A DNA stretch of 41,719 nt from Nemertoderma westbladi (GCA_032718475.1 JAUCBJ010003592.1:1-41719); one strand, 5' to 3'; numbered from the stretch's first letter, positions 9,238 to 20,994 are shown. Numbers and translations are program-made. The notes: generated by a model not told the origin, from the letters alone.

Positions 9238-11184
9238 CTAAATAATTTCTCTGTGTCTATGAGCAAATTAAACAGTTTATAGAATGAATTATAAATAACA
9301 TCATCAACATTTTCTTCTATAACTTCTCTTTGATCCATCAAATAATAGTAGAACCACAATGGCAGGGAACTGTTACTAACATCATTCGCAAGGCTGGTCA
9401 GGTTTACTTCACATAACATCTGATACTGAAGATCAAAGATAGCCAGTTCTAAACGCCGAGTGGGTCGTGATTGGTTGCAATTGAATTCCAAAAAATTTCT
9501 TGATAGTGATGTTTCCTCGGTTATTAGCCTAAGAACATTGTTGGCGAGACGCGTCACATAATTCATAAGAGATGGACTGCTTGACAAAAGATGAGATAAT
9601 GAAGCATTCGATTTAATAATAGTTGCAATGTAATTGAATGCCCTTAAATTTTGTTCAACGACATTGTTACATGTAGATTGATCTATAAAAGGGACTGAAA
9701 CAAATCCAGGTAATGAAGCTAAGAATGTCAAACCACTTGATTTGTCTGTCTTTAGAAATAAACTCGATATAGTTTGATTTATCTCATTAATTACTTCTTC
9801 CGTAGACAGACTTATGTTCTCTATATCCCCAACAACTCTCTCGAAAGCATCCATTACTAAAGTCTCAGGCCGAATGTGATCAGACATCCCGCGAATTTCT
9901 GTGGCTTTTTGTATAACAAGATTTGCTCCCATTTGAACACTAAAACTTGGGTTGAGTTTAAGTTCCGAAGCATAAGTATCCAGTATGTCTGCAATAGAAT
10001 CTGCTTGATATGATATAAAGAATAAATCCATACCTCCTTCAAGGATATGGGTTTGTATAGAAGCTGCTATGGATGTTATGTTCTCTATAACTGGTTGTGA
10101 GTTGGGAAACAACTGTAGTTGAGTTAGATAGGGTTCAATTATTTCATTCAATCTCGTAAACGTCTCAAGAATCTCTTCATATTTCATTCCAGAAATTTTA
10201 AGAATTTCTTCCTCAATTGTAGTAAATAGCTGATCCAAGGTTTGAGACTGATCCGGCACTGTAAGTTTGACTAGCGATCCTAAAATTTTCGATAAACTTA
10301 AAGGATCATAACCATTTTCAAAAATAAGAATCAAACTATTCACAGCACTGATATCGATATTCCAAATAGTAGATAAACTCTTTGAAATCTCTGCGTCATT
10401 TATAACAGAATAAATAAAACTAGAAGCATCACTGCTATTGGCCTTGTCAAATATATTAAATATTGTCTCATTGATTTGTTGTATTACAATATCAACATCT
10501 GGAGTCATTATTGAGTTGGCAAATCCTTCAATGAATCTTTCAAACATGTCAGTAACAATCACTCTTGGCCTCACCGTGTCAACCAACCCTTTAAGCTCAT
10601 TTGATTTGGTTTTGATAACAGCGCCCGCCGTTATAAAAACCATGTTGGTGTTTGTTTCGAGCTCGGATGAGAGTGAGTCCAATTGTTCGGTGATTAAATC
10701 AAATTGGGATGAAACAAAGAATAAATCTAATTCCCCTGCCGCAATATGATCCTGTATATCTTTTATAACAACTGCTATATATTCCATAACTGGTTGAGAT
10801 CCAGGAAGTCCTACCAATATCTTAAGATTTTCATCAACATTGCTCAGAACAGCATCTACCATTCCTTCAAAGTCGATATCATTGATTTCTATCAGCTGCT
10901 TTTCGATGTTACTCAAAATTAAATCTTGTGGAAAATATACTTTTACAGATTGTAAGCCTACCAATACTTCTTTAAGAACTTCTTTAAATATATATAAGTT
11001 GGTGTTTGTCCCGCCACTTTGAGTTTCACGTTTTGCTCTTCCATGAGGTGCAGAGTTTATATCATCGACCAAAGATATCGAATCAGAAGTTTCCAATCCC
11101 AATAAGTTGAGCCAATTTGAGAAGGCAGGTTCTAAATGTTGTAGAAATAACCTTGATAGAGATGACAACTGTTGTGTTTCATTC
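9238..11184 (-). CDS. Exon 3 (relative): giant exon of the split repeat protein
   Basis: Predicted exon of 1947 nt (649 codons), entered and left in phase 2. The acceptor is GCGTTTTTGTAG| at 11185 and the donor TTTAG|GTAAGT at 9237. No internal stop occurs. It starts NETQQLSSLSRLFLQHLEP, has a furin-type RAKR near residue 50, then two ~200-residue helical repeats (each with a 'PxSQPV-E-I...-IQ-HI-xG-LDLFF-S-Q-D' core), then a cysteine-bearing tail (STCNN, EFNCNQS, QMLCEV). Many NxS/T sequons and few cysteines fit an extracellular location. No transmembrane segment was seen. The exon shares a 410-bp segment, identical but for about one base, with the exon at 12169-14211. The family is not certain; the huge first extracellular loop of ABCA12/ABCA13-type transporters, also encoded by giant exons, is a guess only. 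Confidence 0.8.
9757..10166 (-). repeat. 410-bp segment duplicated at 13549-13958
   Basis: The segment is coding and lies inside repeat unit 4 of the protein. It matches 13549-13958 over its full length with about one mismatch (giving Gly here and Trp there), while flanking coding sequence on both sides diverges abruptly. Confidence 0.9.
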
Positions 11185-12168
11185 CTACAAAAACGCAGCA
11201 TATTTACTGTTTAATTATACAAACCATATAGCCAACCGATTCTACTGATGGCCAAGTTTTAGAAATTCGGAAACCCAAGATAACTTTTTGCTTAAAATTG
11301 TGCCAAAATCCCCAGAACCCAAACTTTACAGGTATAAAAGTAATACACAAACCTCCAACTCTTATTATATACACAAACCTATACCAAACCTACAACTCTT
11401 ATTATATACACAAACCTACAACTCTTATTATATACCCAAACCTACAACTCTTATTATATACACAAACCTATACCAAACCTACAACTCTTATTATATACAC
11501 AAACCTATACCAAACCTACAACTCCTATTATATACACAAACCTATACCAAACCTCCAACTCTTATTATATATACAAACCTATACCAAACCTACAACTCTT
11601 ATTATATACACAAACCTATACCAAACCTACAACTCTTATTATATACACAAACCTACAACTCTTATTATATACCCAAACCTACAACTCTTATTATATACAC
11701 AAACCTATACCAAACCTACAACTCCTATTATATACACAAACCTATACCAAACCTCCAACTCTTATTATATATACAAACCTATACCAAACCTACAACTCTT
11801 ATTATATACACAAACCTATACCAAACCTACAACTCTTATTATATACACAAACCTATACCAAACCTACAACTCTTATTATATATACAAACCTATACCAAAC
11901 CTACAACTCTTATTATATACACAAACCTATACCAAACCCACAACTCTTATTATATACACAAACCTATACCAAACCTACAACCTTCTTACATTGACTATCT
12001 CACATTTACTCATGCAAGCTCAGTTTCATCTGGCCACATAGGACATTAATAGGCCTACTTCATGTAATTGGTCAAAATGCAACATTATGAATAATTAATC
12101 TTTGTAATTATAATATAACTGATATATATATCGGTACATTATTTTCGATATAAATAAAGCAAACTTAC
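11185..12168 (-). other. Intron between the two giant exons, filled by a minisatellite
   Basis: The intron has donor TTATG|GTAAGTTT at 12168 and acceptor at 11185, phase 2; the split codon reads TGG. About two thirds of its 984 bp is the tandem array at 11345-11985. Confidence 0.75.
11345..11985. repeat. 37/26-bp intronic minisatellite
   Basis: About 18 units alternate between a 37-bp form (CCTACAACTCTTATTATATA then CACAAACCTATACCAAA) and a 26-bp form lacking the CCTATACCAAA part. A block mixing both forms is itself repeated (11390-11570 and 11630-11800). Two plus frames are open throughout only because of the composition; the Tyr/Thr-rich translations are not genes. Confidence 0.9.
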
Positions 12169-14211
12169 CATAAATTATCCTTATTAGATATATCAGCGAT
12201 TAACTGTGTATATATCTCATATTGTTCAATACATACACTACTATTGTATTCAACAGTGTCATTTGGTATTTCTAAGTCCATCCCAGACAGTGTGTATGTG
12301 AGATCATCAAATGGAAAGGAGTTATTGCGAAACTCCTCGAGAATTCGATCTGTATCGAATTCACAGAAAATCAAATGTTGAATTTGATAATATATGTCAT
12401 ATCTTGGTGAGGAATCTTTAGTCGGTTGTCCACAAGTGACATTATTAGGAAAATATTCAAAATATTCAATGTATGCCACAATTAGTTCTAAACTTTTATC
12501 AGTAACACTTGTCATATAGTGCCTCAACGTGGGGCTGTCACGTAATACATCAAATAATTCATCATCTAGCATAACAAATCTGATAGCTGAATTGAGTGTT
12601 TCGATGGTATTTCTAAAAGACCAAACATTAATCTCAGATCCATAGATATTTGTTATCAAAATGGATACTTGATGGTTCAAAATGTCAGCCAATGCTTCTG
12701 TTGAAAAAGCTGATGCTAAGAATACCTCAGCATTGGATTTATTTCCATATTGAAATATAATTGATAAGGTTTCATTTAGCTGTTGAATTATATTTTCTGT
12801 GGATTGACTTACATTTTCCAAACTTATGACAGCATTGCCAAAGGCTTCCATTACAAGAGTCTCAGGCCGAATTTGTGCGGAAAGTTCACGAACTTCTGCG
12901 GCTTTTTGTTTTGCAAAATTTGCTGCCATTTGGGTCATAAAATTTCGGAAGAGCAAGAGTTCTTCTGCATAAGCATCTATTATATCTGCTGCAGCATCTG
13001 CTTGATACGAAAGAAAGAATATATCAAAACCACCTTCATTGATATGGGTTTGCATTGAAGACAATATAGATCTTATATTATCTATCACAGGTTGTGAATT
13101 TGGTAGTGATTGTAACATAGGTATATAGGGTTCAATTGTTTCATTTAACTTATAAAGTGTATCTATAATCTCATCATAATTGATTTCCCTAATTCTGATC
13201 AGTTCTCTCTCAAAGTTGTCGAAAATTGAAACATCAAGGGTTGGATCTGAAATGGAAAAAGCAAGTTTGGTCGATTTGATGCCATATATGGAATTGTCGA
13301 TGATAAAATTCAATGTGCTGATATTAGGATTATTTAGTTGTTCAAGCTGCTTCAGGTTTACATCAATAAATTCTTTTATAGACCCAATTTGTTTCGTTAG
13401 ATCAGATGATGTTGAATTTTCAGAATCACCAGATATAACTGCTTTGGTAATAAGATCGTACATGATTGAGTTTATTTTTTCATAATAAATAGTGGATGAA
13501 ACGATTGTACCTAAGAATTCCAAATAACTTGATTTATTTGTATGTTCCAATAAACTCGATATAGTTTGATTTATCTCATTAATTACTTCTTCCGTAGACA
13601 GACTTATGTTCTCTATATCCCAAACAACTCTCTCGAAAGCATCCATTACTAAAGTCTCAGGCCGAATGTGATCAGACATCCCGCGAATTTCTGTGGCTTT
13701 TTGTATAACAAGATTTGCTCCCATTTGAACACTAAAACTTGGGTTGAGTTTAAGTTCCGAAGCATAAGTATCCAGTATGTCTGCAATAGAATCTGCTTGA
13801 TATGATATAAAGAATAAATCCATACCTCCTTCAAGGATATGGGTTTGTATAGAAGCTGCTATGGATGTTATGTTCTCTATAACTGGTTGTGAGTTGGGAA
13901 ACAACTGTAGTTGAGTTAGATAGGGTTCAATTATTTCATTCAATCTCGTAAACGTCTCTAGAACCTCATCATAATTAATTTCTCTAATTCGGATAAGTTC
14001 TTCCTCAAATTTGTCAAATAGCGGAACATCGAGTCCTGTTGGATCTGCATTAGACAAGGTAAATTGTGTTGACTTGATGGCGAATATGACATTGTTGATA
14101 AATCCTGAGATTGAGTTGGAATTTGGCCTAAGTATTTGATCAACCTGCATAAGAGTGATGACAACAAATTCTTTGATCTCCTTCATATCTTGATAATTTA
14201 TAGAGGCGAGC
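12169..14211 (-). CDS. Exon 2 (relative): giant exon of the split repeat protein
   Basis: Predicted exon of 2043 nt (681 codons) without stops, entered and left in phase 2. The acceptor is CTATTACTATTTTAG| at 14212 and the donor TTATG|GTAAGT at 12168. The translation begins LASINYQDMKEIKEF and contains two ~200-residue repeats. Each opens with an acidic-aromatic motif (IREINYDE), followed by a PNSQPVI core, a GG(M/F)D(L/I)FF(I/L)SYQAD motif and an IRPETLVM(D/E)AF motif. The tail carries scattered cysteines (VTCGQ, IFCEF, SSVCIEQ). Sequons are frequent. The first repeat is almost identical at DNA level to one in exon 3; the second is an older, diverged copy. The symmetric 2-2 phase would allow duplication of the exon without breaking the frame. 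Likely secreted or an extracellular loop; exact family unknown. Confidence 0.8.
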
Positions 14212-17200
14212 CTAAAATAGTAATAGTTGATAAATAAATATGCTTTACACTAACAGGGTGGGCTCCACACTAACAGGGTGGGCTCCACACTAACAGGGTG
14301 GGCTCCACACTAATAGGGTGGGCTCCACACTAATAGGGTGGGCTCCACACTAACAGTGTAGGCTCCACACTAACAGTGTGGGCTCCACACTAACAGGATG
14401 GGCTCCACACTAACAATGTGCGGTCCACACTAACAGGGTGGGCTCCACACTAACAGTATGGGCTCCACACTAGCAGGGTGCGCTCCACACTAACAAGGTG
14501 GTCTCCACAGTAACAGGGTGGGCTCCACACTAACAGGGTGGGCTCCACACTAACAGTGTGGGCTCCACACTAACAGGGTGGGCTCCATACTAATAGGGTG
14601 GGCTCCACACTAACAGTGTAGGCTCCACACTAACAGTGTGGGCTCCACACTAACAGGATGGGCTCCACACTAACAATGTGCGGTCCACACTAACAGGGTG
14701 GGCTCCACACTAACAGTATGGGCTCCACACTAGCAGGGTGCGCTCCACACTAACAAGGTGGTCTCCACAGTAACAGGGTGGGCTCCACACTAACAGGGTG
14801 GGCTCCACACTAACAGTGTGGGCTCCACACTAATAGGGTGGGCTCCACACTAACAGTGTAGGCTCCACACTAACAGTGTGGGCTCCACACTAACAGGATG
14901 GGCTTCACACTAACAATGTGCGGTCCACACTAACACTTACTAGAACACCCAACACTAACTGTGTGTGGCAGCAACACTTACCAGGACAACCAACACTAAC
15001 AGTGTGTGTGTGGCACCAACACTTACCAGAACATCCAACACTAACTGTGTGTGTGTGGCACCAACACTCACCAGAACACCAAACACTAACGGTGTGCGGC
15101 ACCAACACTTACCAGAACACCAAACACTAACTGTGTTCAGCACCAACACTTACCAGAATACCCAACACTAATTGTGTGCGGCACCAACACTTACCAGAAC
15201 ACCCAACACTAACTGTGTGCGGCACCAACACTTATCAGAACACCAAACACTAACTGTGTGCAGCACCAACACTTGCCAGAACACCCAACACTAACTGTGT
15301 GCGGCACCAACACTTACCAGAACACCCAAAACTAATTGTGTGTGGCACCAACACTTACCAGAACACCCAACACTAACTGTGTGTGTGCGGCCTCAACACT
15401 TACCAGAACACCCAACACTAACTGTGTGCGGCACCAACACTTACCAGAACACCCAACACTAATTGTGTGCGGCACCAACACTTACCAGAACACCCAACAC
15501 TAACTGTGTGTGTGCGACACCAACACTTACCAGAACACCCAACAATAACTGTGTGTGGCACCAACACTTACCAGAACACCCAACACTAACTGTGTGCAGC
15601 ACCAACACTTTCCAGAACACCCAACACTAACTGTGTGCAGCACCAACACTTACCAGAACACCCAAAACTAATTGTGTGTGGCACCAACACTTACCAGAAC
15701 ACCCAACACTAACTGCGTGTGTGCGACACCAACACATACCAGAACACCCAACAATAACTGTGTGTGGCACCAACACTTACCAGAACACCCAACACTAACT
15801 GTGTGCGGCACCAACACTTTCCAGAACACCCAACACTAACTGTGTGCGGCATCAACACTTACCAGAACACCCAACACTAACTGTGTGCGGCACCAACACT
15901 TACCAGAACACCCAACACTAACCTTGTGCGGCACCAACACTTACCAGAACACCCAACACTAACTGTGTGCGGCACCAACACTTACCAGAACACCAAACAC
16001 TAACTGTGTGCAGCACCAACACTTGCCAGAACACCCAACACTAACTGTGTGTGTGTGCGACACCAACACTTACCAGAACACCCAACAATAACTGTGTGTG
16101 GCACCAACACTTACCAGAACACCCAACACTAACTGTGTGTGTGCGGCACCAACACTTACCAGAACACCCAACACTAACTGTGTGCGGCACCAACACTTAC
16201 TACCAGAACACCCAACACTAACTGTGTGCGGCACCAACACTTACCAGAACACCCAAAACTAATTGTGTGTGGCACCAACACTTACCAGAACACCCAACAC
16301 TAACTGTGTGTGCGACACCAACACTTACCAGAACACCCAACAATAACTGTGTGTGGCACCAACACTTACCAGAACACCCAACACTAACTGTGTGCGGCAC
16401 CAACACTTTCCAGAACACCCAACACTAACTGTGTGCGGCACCAACACTTACCAGAACACCCAAAACTAATTGTGTGTGGCACCAACACTTACCAGAACAC
16501 CCAACACTAACTGTGTGTGTGCGACACCAACACTTACCAGAACACCCAACAATAACTGTGTGTGGCACCAACACTTACCAGAACACCCAACACTAACTGT
16601 GTGCGGCACCAACACTTTCCAGAACACCCAACACTAACTGTGTGCGGCATCAACACTTACCAGAACACCCAACACTAACTGTGTGCGGCACCAACACTTA
16701 CCAGAACACCCAACACTAACCTTGTGCGGCACCAACACTTACCAGAACACCCAACACTAACTGTGTGCGGCACCAACACTTACCAGAACACCCAACACTA
16801 ACTGTGTGCGGCACCAACACTTACCAGAACACCCAACACTAACTGTGTGCGGCACCAACACTTACCAGAACACCCAACACTAACTGTGTGCGGCACCAAC
16901 ACTTACCAGAACACCCAAAACTAATTGTGTGTGGCACCAACACTTACCAGAACACCCAACACTAACTGTGTGTGTGCGACACCAACACTTACCAGAACAC
17001 CCAACAATAACTGTGTGTGGCACCAACACTTACCAGAACACCCAACACTAACTGTGTGCGGCACCAACACTTTCCAGAACACCCAACACTAACTGTGTGC
17101 GGCATCAACACTTACCAGAACACCCAACACTAACTGTGTGCGGCACCAACACTTACCAGAACACCCAACACTAACCTTGTGCGGCACCAACACTTACCAG

Positions 17201-17320
17201 AACACCCAACACTAACTGTGTGCGGCACCAACACTTACCAGAACACCCAACACTAACTGTGTGCGGCACCAACACTTACCAGAACACCCAACACTAACTG
17301 TGTGCGGCACCAACACTTAC
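14212..17320 (-). other. 3.1-kb intron made almost wholly of two tandem arrays
   Basis: The intron starts with donor TTCTG|GTAAGTGTT at 17320 and ends with TTTTAG at 14212 (phase 2). From the donor it consists of the 41-bp array, then the 20-bp array, leaving only about 40 bp of unique sequence before the acceptor. Confidence 0.7.
14247..14935. repeat. 20-bp minisatellite with higher-order repeats
   Basis: About 34 copies of GGCTCCACACTAACAGGGTG. Variants recur in a fixed order (AACAGTGTA, AACAGTGTG, AACAGGATG, AACAATGTGCGG) beginning at 14351, 14611 and 14851, so blocks of 12-13 monomers were duplicated. CCACAC...GTGTGG inside the unit is a short inverted repeat. Confidence 0.95.
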
Positions 17321-17321
17321 C
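14934..17321. repeat. 41-bp minisatellite carrying a 5' splice donor in each unit
   Basis: About 58 copies of a 41-bp unit (CACCAACACTTACCAGAACA plus CCCAACACTAACTGTGTGCGG). On the minus strand most units read GTTCTG|GTAAGTGTTGG, the same as the real exon-intron junction at 17321/17320. The exon-proximal copy is the junction itself. Variants (TTTCCAG, ATCAAC, CCTTGTG, TGTGTGTGCGAC) recur in order, showing higher-order duplication. The CCACACTAAC core is shared with the adjoining 20-bp array. Confidence 0.95.
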
Positions 17322-17493
17322 AGAACATAGCTTCACTCTTGATCAGTTGGTATACATCGATATCCGAATCGATATTGTTCCCATATGCTATATTATATAG
17401 TTCCAGGATTGTATCGGAACAAGTCTGTAAGGTTTCGCTGGTGTTTCGGTTACAATTACCGGGGTTCACTGCTTCACAGTGGTTTTGTTTCTC
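17321..17493 (-). CDS. Exon 1 (relative): short cysteine-containing exon of the split repeat protein
   Basis: Predicted exon of 173 nt. A likely acceptor TTAATATTCCCATAG| lies at 17494, giving phase-0 entry, and the donor TTCTG|GTAAGT is at 17320, giving phase-2 exit. The translation starts EKQNHCEAVNPGNCNRNTSE and ends QLIKSEAMFW, with three cysteines and an NTS sequon. It resembles the cysteine-bearing tails of the two giant exons, so it probably ends a further upstream repeat. It is too short to be convincing on its own. The support is that its frame, phase and split TGG codon join exactly to the exon at 14211. Upstream exons were not found; the next 3 kb is repeats. Confidence 0.6.
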
Positions 17494-17750
17494 CTATGGG
17501 AATATTAATTAGGGAGATGAGAATAATTGGGGAGATAAATACCCAATGTAATGAGGACAAAAGAATAATAAATCTGATTTACTAAAAATATAAGACCAAA
17601 AAGATACAAAAATATCTGACAATAAAAATAATATTAGAGATTTATTTAGCTTCCATTCCCGCTGGCTGGAAACTTTTGTGTAGCTAAGGACCAATAATGT
17701 CGACCTTTTACTGCTGGAAATATCGTCGGATACATTACGGGTTTACTCCG
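17494..17750. other. Non-coding spacer
   Basis: AT-rich sequence between the predicted acceptor at 17494 and the 16-bp satellite. I see no gene. Confidence 0.5.
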
Positions 17751-18740
17751 CTATGTACACTATGTACTATGTACACTATGTACTATGTACACTATGTAAT
17801 ATGTACACTATGTACTATGTACACTATGTACTATGTACACTATGTACTATGTACACTATGTACTATGTACACTATGTACTATGTACACTATGTACTATGT
17901 ACACTATATACTATCTACTATGTACTATGTACACTATGTACTATGTACACTATGTACTATGTACACTATGTACTATGTACACTATGTACTATGTACACTA
18001 TGTACTATGTACACTATATACTATCTACTATGTACACTATGTACTATGTACACTATATACTATCTACTATGTACACTATATACTATCTACTATGTACACT
18101 ATGTACTATATACTATCTACTATGTACACTATCTACTATGTACACTATGTACTATGTACACTATGTACTATGTACACTATGTACTATGTACACTATGTAC
18201 CATGTACACTATGTACTATGTACACTATGTACTATGTACACTATATACTATCTACTATGTACACTATGTACTATGTACACTATATACTATCTACTATGTA
18301 CACTATGTACTATGTACACTATATAATATCTACTATGTACACGATATACTATCTACTATGTACACTATGTACTATGTACACTATATACTATCTACGATGT
18401 ACACTATGTACTATGTACACTATCTACTATGTACACTATCTACTATGTACACTATATACTATCTACTATGTACACTATGTACTATGTACACTATCTACTA
18501 TCTACTATGTACACTATATACTATCTACTATGTACACTATGTACTATGTACACTATATACTATCTACTATGTACACTATATACTATCTACTATGTACACT
18601 ATGTACTATGTACACTATATACTATCTACTATGTACACTATGTATGGTTATGTATTATGTATTAGGTACACTATGTACTATGTACACTATGTACTATGTA
18701 CGCTATATACTATCTACTATGTACACTATGTACTATGTAC
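17751..18740. repeat. 16-bp satellite, block A
   Basis: Tandem units of TATGTACTATGTACAC and variants with TATATACTATCTAC. The unit is rich in GTAC palindromes and has no stop codon in any of the three plus frames, so long open frames here (Met/Tyr/Cys/Thr-rich) are artefacts. The block ends at the (TAG)n tail of an RTE-like insertion. Confidence 0.95.
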
Positions 18741-20762
18741 TACTACTAGGATCGGCATGCTGCATTGCAGCTGCATTTTTAAGAATGCTGTGCCGGCTTG
18801 TCAACAAAATTGCACCGCCACAACTCCCTATCACCCATGACATTTTCTAGATCATCCGCATCTTTAAGGCCAGTGTCCTTTAAGATGCGTCTCAAGAAAG
18901 TCATGGGCTGTCCACCATGCTTATTCACTCCATGAGGCTGCCAAAGTACAAGATTATGCACTGGCTGGTCCTCACGGCGAAAGCAATGTCCTGCAAAGCA
19001 GAGGCGATTTTGTTCTAGTGTCAAGATTGGGGGAACCAATGAGACACCTCCAATGTTATATAGTGTCTGGTTGGAGATGTGTGCATTGTACTTGACACAA
19101 TGAAACCGGCGTAGCATTCTTGTGAATGTGCCATCCAGAGATTTGGTGTCCTCAGCAGTTAGAGCCCAGCATGGACTCCCGTAGAGGAGTACTGGAACTA
19201 CTGCTGCTCTAAATAATCGGACCTTAAGTTTCCGATTAATTCTCGGTGACTTCCAAATCCTGGAAAGCCTATTCAAGGCTGCCCATGCCTTTCCCTTACG
19301 TATTCGAAGGTCCTCACCTGACTTCCGAATCCATGATCCCAGGTAACAGAAGTCGTCCACATGCTCAAGCATACCATCCTTTGAGCTTATGCTCATCCGA
19401 TCAGAGGCTTGCTGAGGACTTTCAAAGTTAACGGTCAGAATTTTGGTCTTTCTGGAGTTAATAAAATGACCAACACTAGAAGCAGCATGTTCTAATGAAC
19501 TGAGGAGCCGTTGGGCTCCCTCTAATGATTCTGAGAGTACTCCTAAGTCATCAGCAAAGTCTAGATCAGCCTTAACCTTGGTGGTTGGTTGGCCTTTTCG
19601 ACCAGTAAGCAAGTTGATCGATCTCCATGCCTGGGATGATTGCCTGCTATCGTCAGCATCATTGATGTCATCAACCTGTTGAGTTATTAGCTCCTGTAGA
19701 TTAACAGAGTACTGCCTGTTCAGGGACCTAGATGCAGCCTTAACTGCATTCTTGGCCGCTGTAGTCTGTTTGAGTCGGGACTCTTTCTGCGCCTTATATA
19801 GGTCATTTCGGCACTTCTGGATTTTGTTGTCAGTCCAGGGGGCCCTTTTCCTGTTTCGAGGGTATACAGGAACTGTTTCTGCAGCTGCTAACTTAATTGC
19901 CTCTGTGAAGGCAGTATAGCCCTCACAGTGATCTGCCGCCTCAGAGGCATGAACCTCATACCTGTTGCTCAGCTGTAGTGTGAAGCTGGATCTCACACTT
20001 GGCTGTTGAAACAGAGAGGACCAGTCACGCCGCGGCAAGGCAGATTTTGTTGTTCTGCTAGCACGCAGACTAAGTCTTACCTTGGCCACAATAAGGCGGT
20101 GATCACTGGAGAAGGGCCGTAGTGTAAATGCATTACAGTCTTGTATAGAGCTCCTGTATTTCCTACGAAACAGGATATGGTCTATCTGGGACTTGTGACC
20201 ACTGGGTCCACTATGAGTCCATAGCTTTCAAGTTCGCTTCATGAACTGGGTTCCAGCCGAAAACAATCCATTTCCAGAGATAAAATCCTGAAGATGGACG
20301 GAATTTCGGTTAACACTATTGTTATAGACCCAGGGCGATGTAGGTGTTTGATGCAGACTTGCATTAAAGTCTCCCAGGAATGTTAAGAATGTATGCTGAT
20401 GATCCACTCCATCAGAAGCTGCTTGTAGATTGTGGTAGAAATTGTCCACCTCCTCTACAGGGGCAACACTAGTTGGAGAGTAGCACACAATCAGAACCAC
20501 CTTAGGAAACTTCTTAGCCAGTCTTCCAGAACATGAGAAGTGGCAACGGATGATGCAGTTAGAGATTTGGTCTATTTTGTCCAATGCTGCATGTGCAGTT
20601 GGATTCATCAATATACCAATTCCACCATTGCCACTATCATCTGCTGAAGCGAGGGCGAGTCGCCAACCGCCCCCCATGTCCTTAATCAGAACCTCATCAA
20701 TCTGTCCAGTCTGCATTCGGTGCTCTTGAACACCCACTGCACTTAGAGAAAGCTTATCTGAC
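18741..20762 (-). mobile_element. RTE-like LINE, family B, inserted in the 16-bp satellite
   Basis: The element reads on the minus strand from the endonuclease domain (near 20760) to an ORF2 end and a short TAG tail at 18741-18751. It is 5'-truncated and internally deleted. The 16-bp satellite flanks it on both sides, so it landed inside the array. The target-site duplication cannot be fixed because the target is itself repetitive. Confidence 0.85.
18811..20759 (-). pseudogene. RTE-like ORF2: endonuclease plus RT C-terminal part, RT core deleted
   Basis: One frame runs from the satellite junction (20759) to 18779, broken by a single TGA at 20230-20228. The first part is an apurinic-type endonuclease (EEP fold): AVGVQEHR, GGIGILMN, LGDFNA, then QIDHILF and SSDHRIVV, the usual end motifs including the catalytic SDH. 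After a connecting region rich in Lys/Arg, TGRKGQPTTKVK joins directly to ADLDFADDLGVLSE. Roughly the fingers and first palm blocks of the RT (including the GVLQGDTLAP block seen in the copy at 23227) are missing without loss of frame. The C-terminus (YLGSWIRKSGEDLRIRKGK, LRRILKDTGL) is intact. The copy cannot encode an active RT. Confidence 0.85.
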
Positions 20763-20994
20763 ACATATACTATGTACACTATGTACATTATGTACTATGT
20801 ACACTATATACTATGTACACTATATACTATGTACTATGTACACTATGTACTATGTATACACTATATACTATGTACACAATGTACTATGTACACTATGTAC
20901 TATGTACACAATGTACTATGTACACTATATACTATGTACACTATGTACTATGTACACTATGTACTATGTACACATGTACTATGTACACTATATA
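20763..20994. repeat. 16-bp satellite, block B
   Basis: Continuation of the same TATGTAC/ACTATGTAC satellite between two insertions. Its last 14 bp (20981-20994) recur at the start of block C. Confidence 0.95.

Noticed and set aside
11288-12049. Two overlapping ORFs of about 250 codons rich in Tyr, Thr and Asn
   Set aside because: They are translations of the intronic 37/26-bp minisatellite, opposite to the gene strand.
14905-16418. Short Cys/Val-rich and Thr/Asn-rich ORFs
   Set aside because: They are translations of the 41-bp array and end wherever a unit variant introduces a stop.
14247-17321. CRISPR array
   Set aside because: The repeats are directly tandem with no unique spacers, and the context is a eukaryotic intron.
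17697-18850. Three overlapping long plus-strand ORFs rich in Met, Tyr, Cys and Thr
   Set aside because: They are the three translations of the 16-bp satellite, which has no stop codon in any plus frame.
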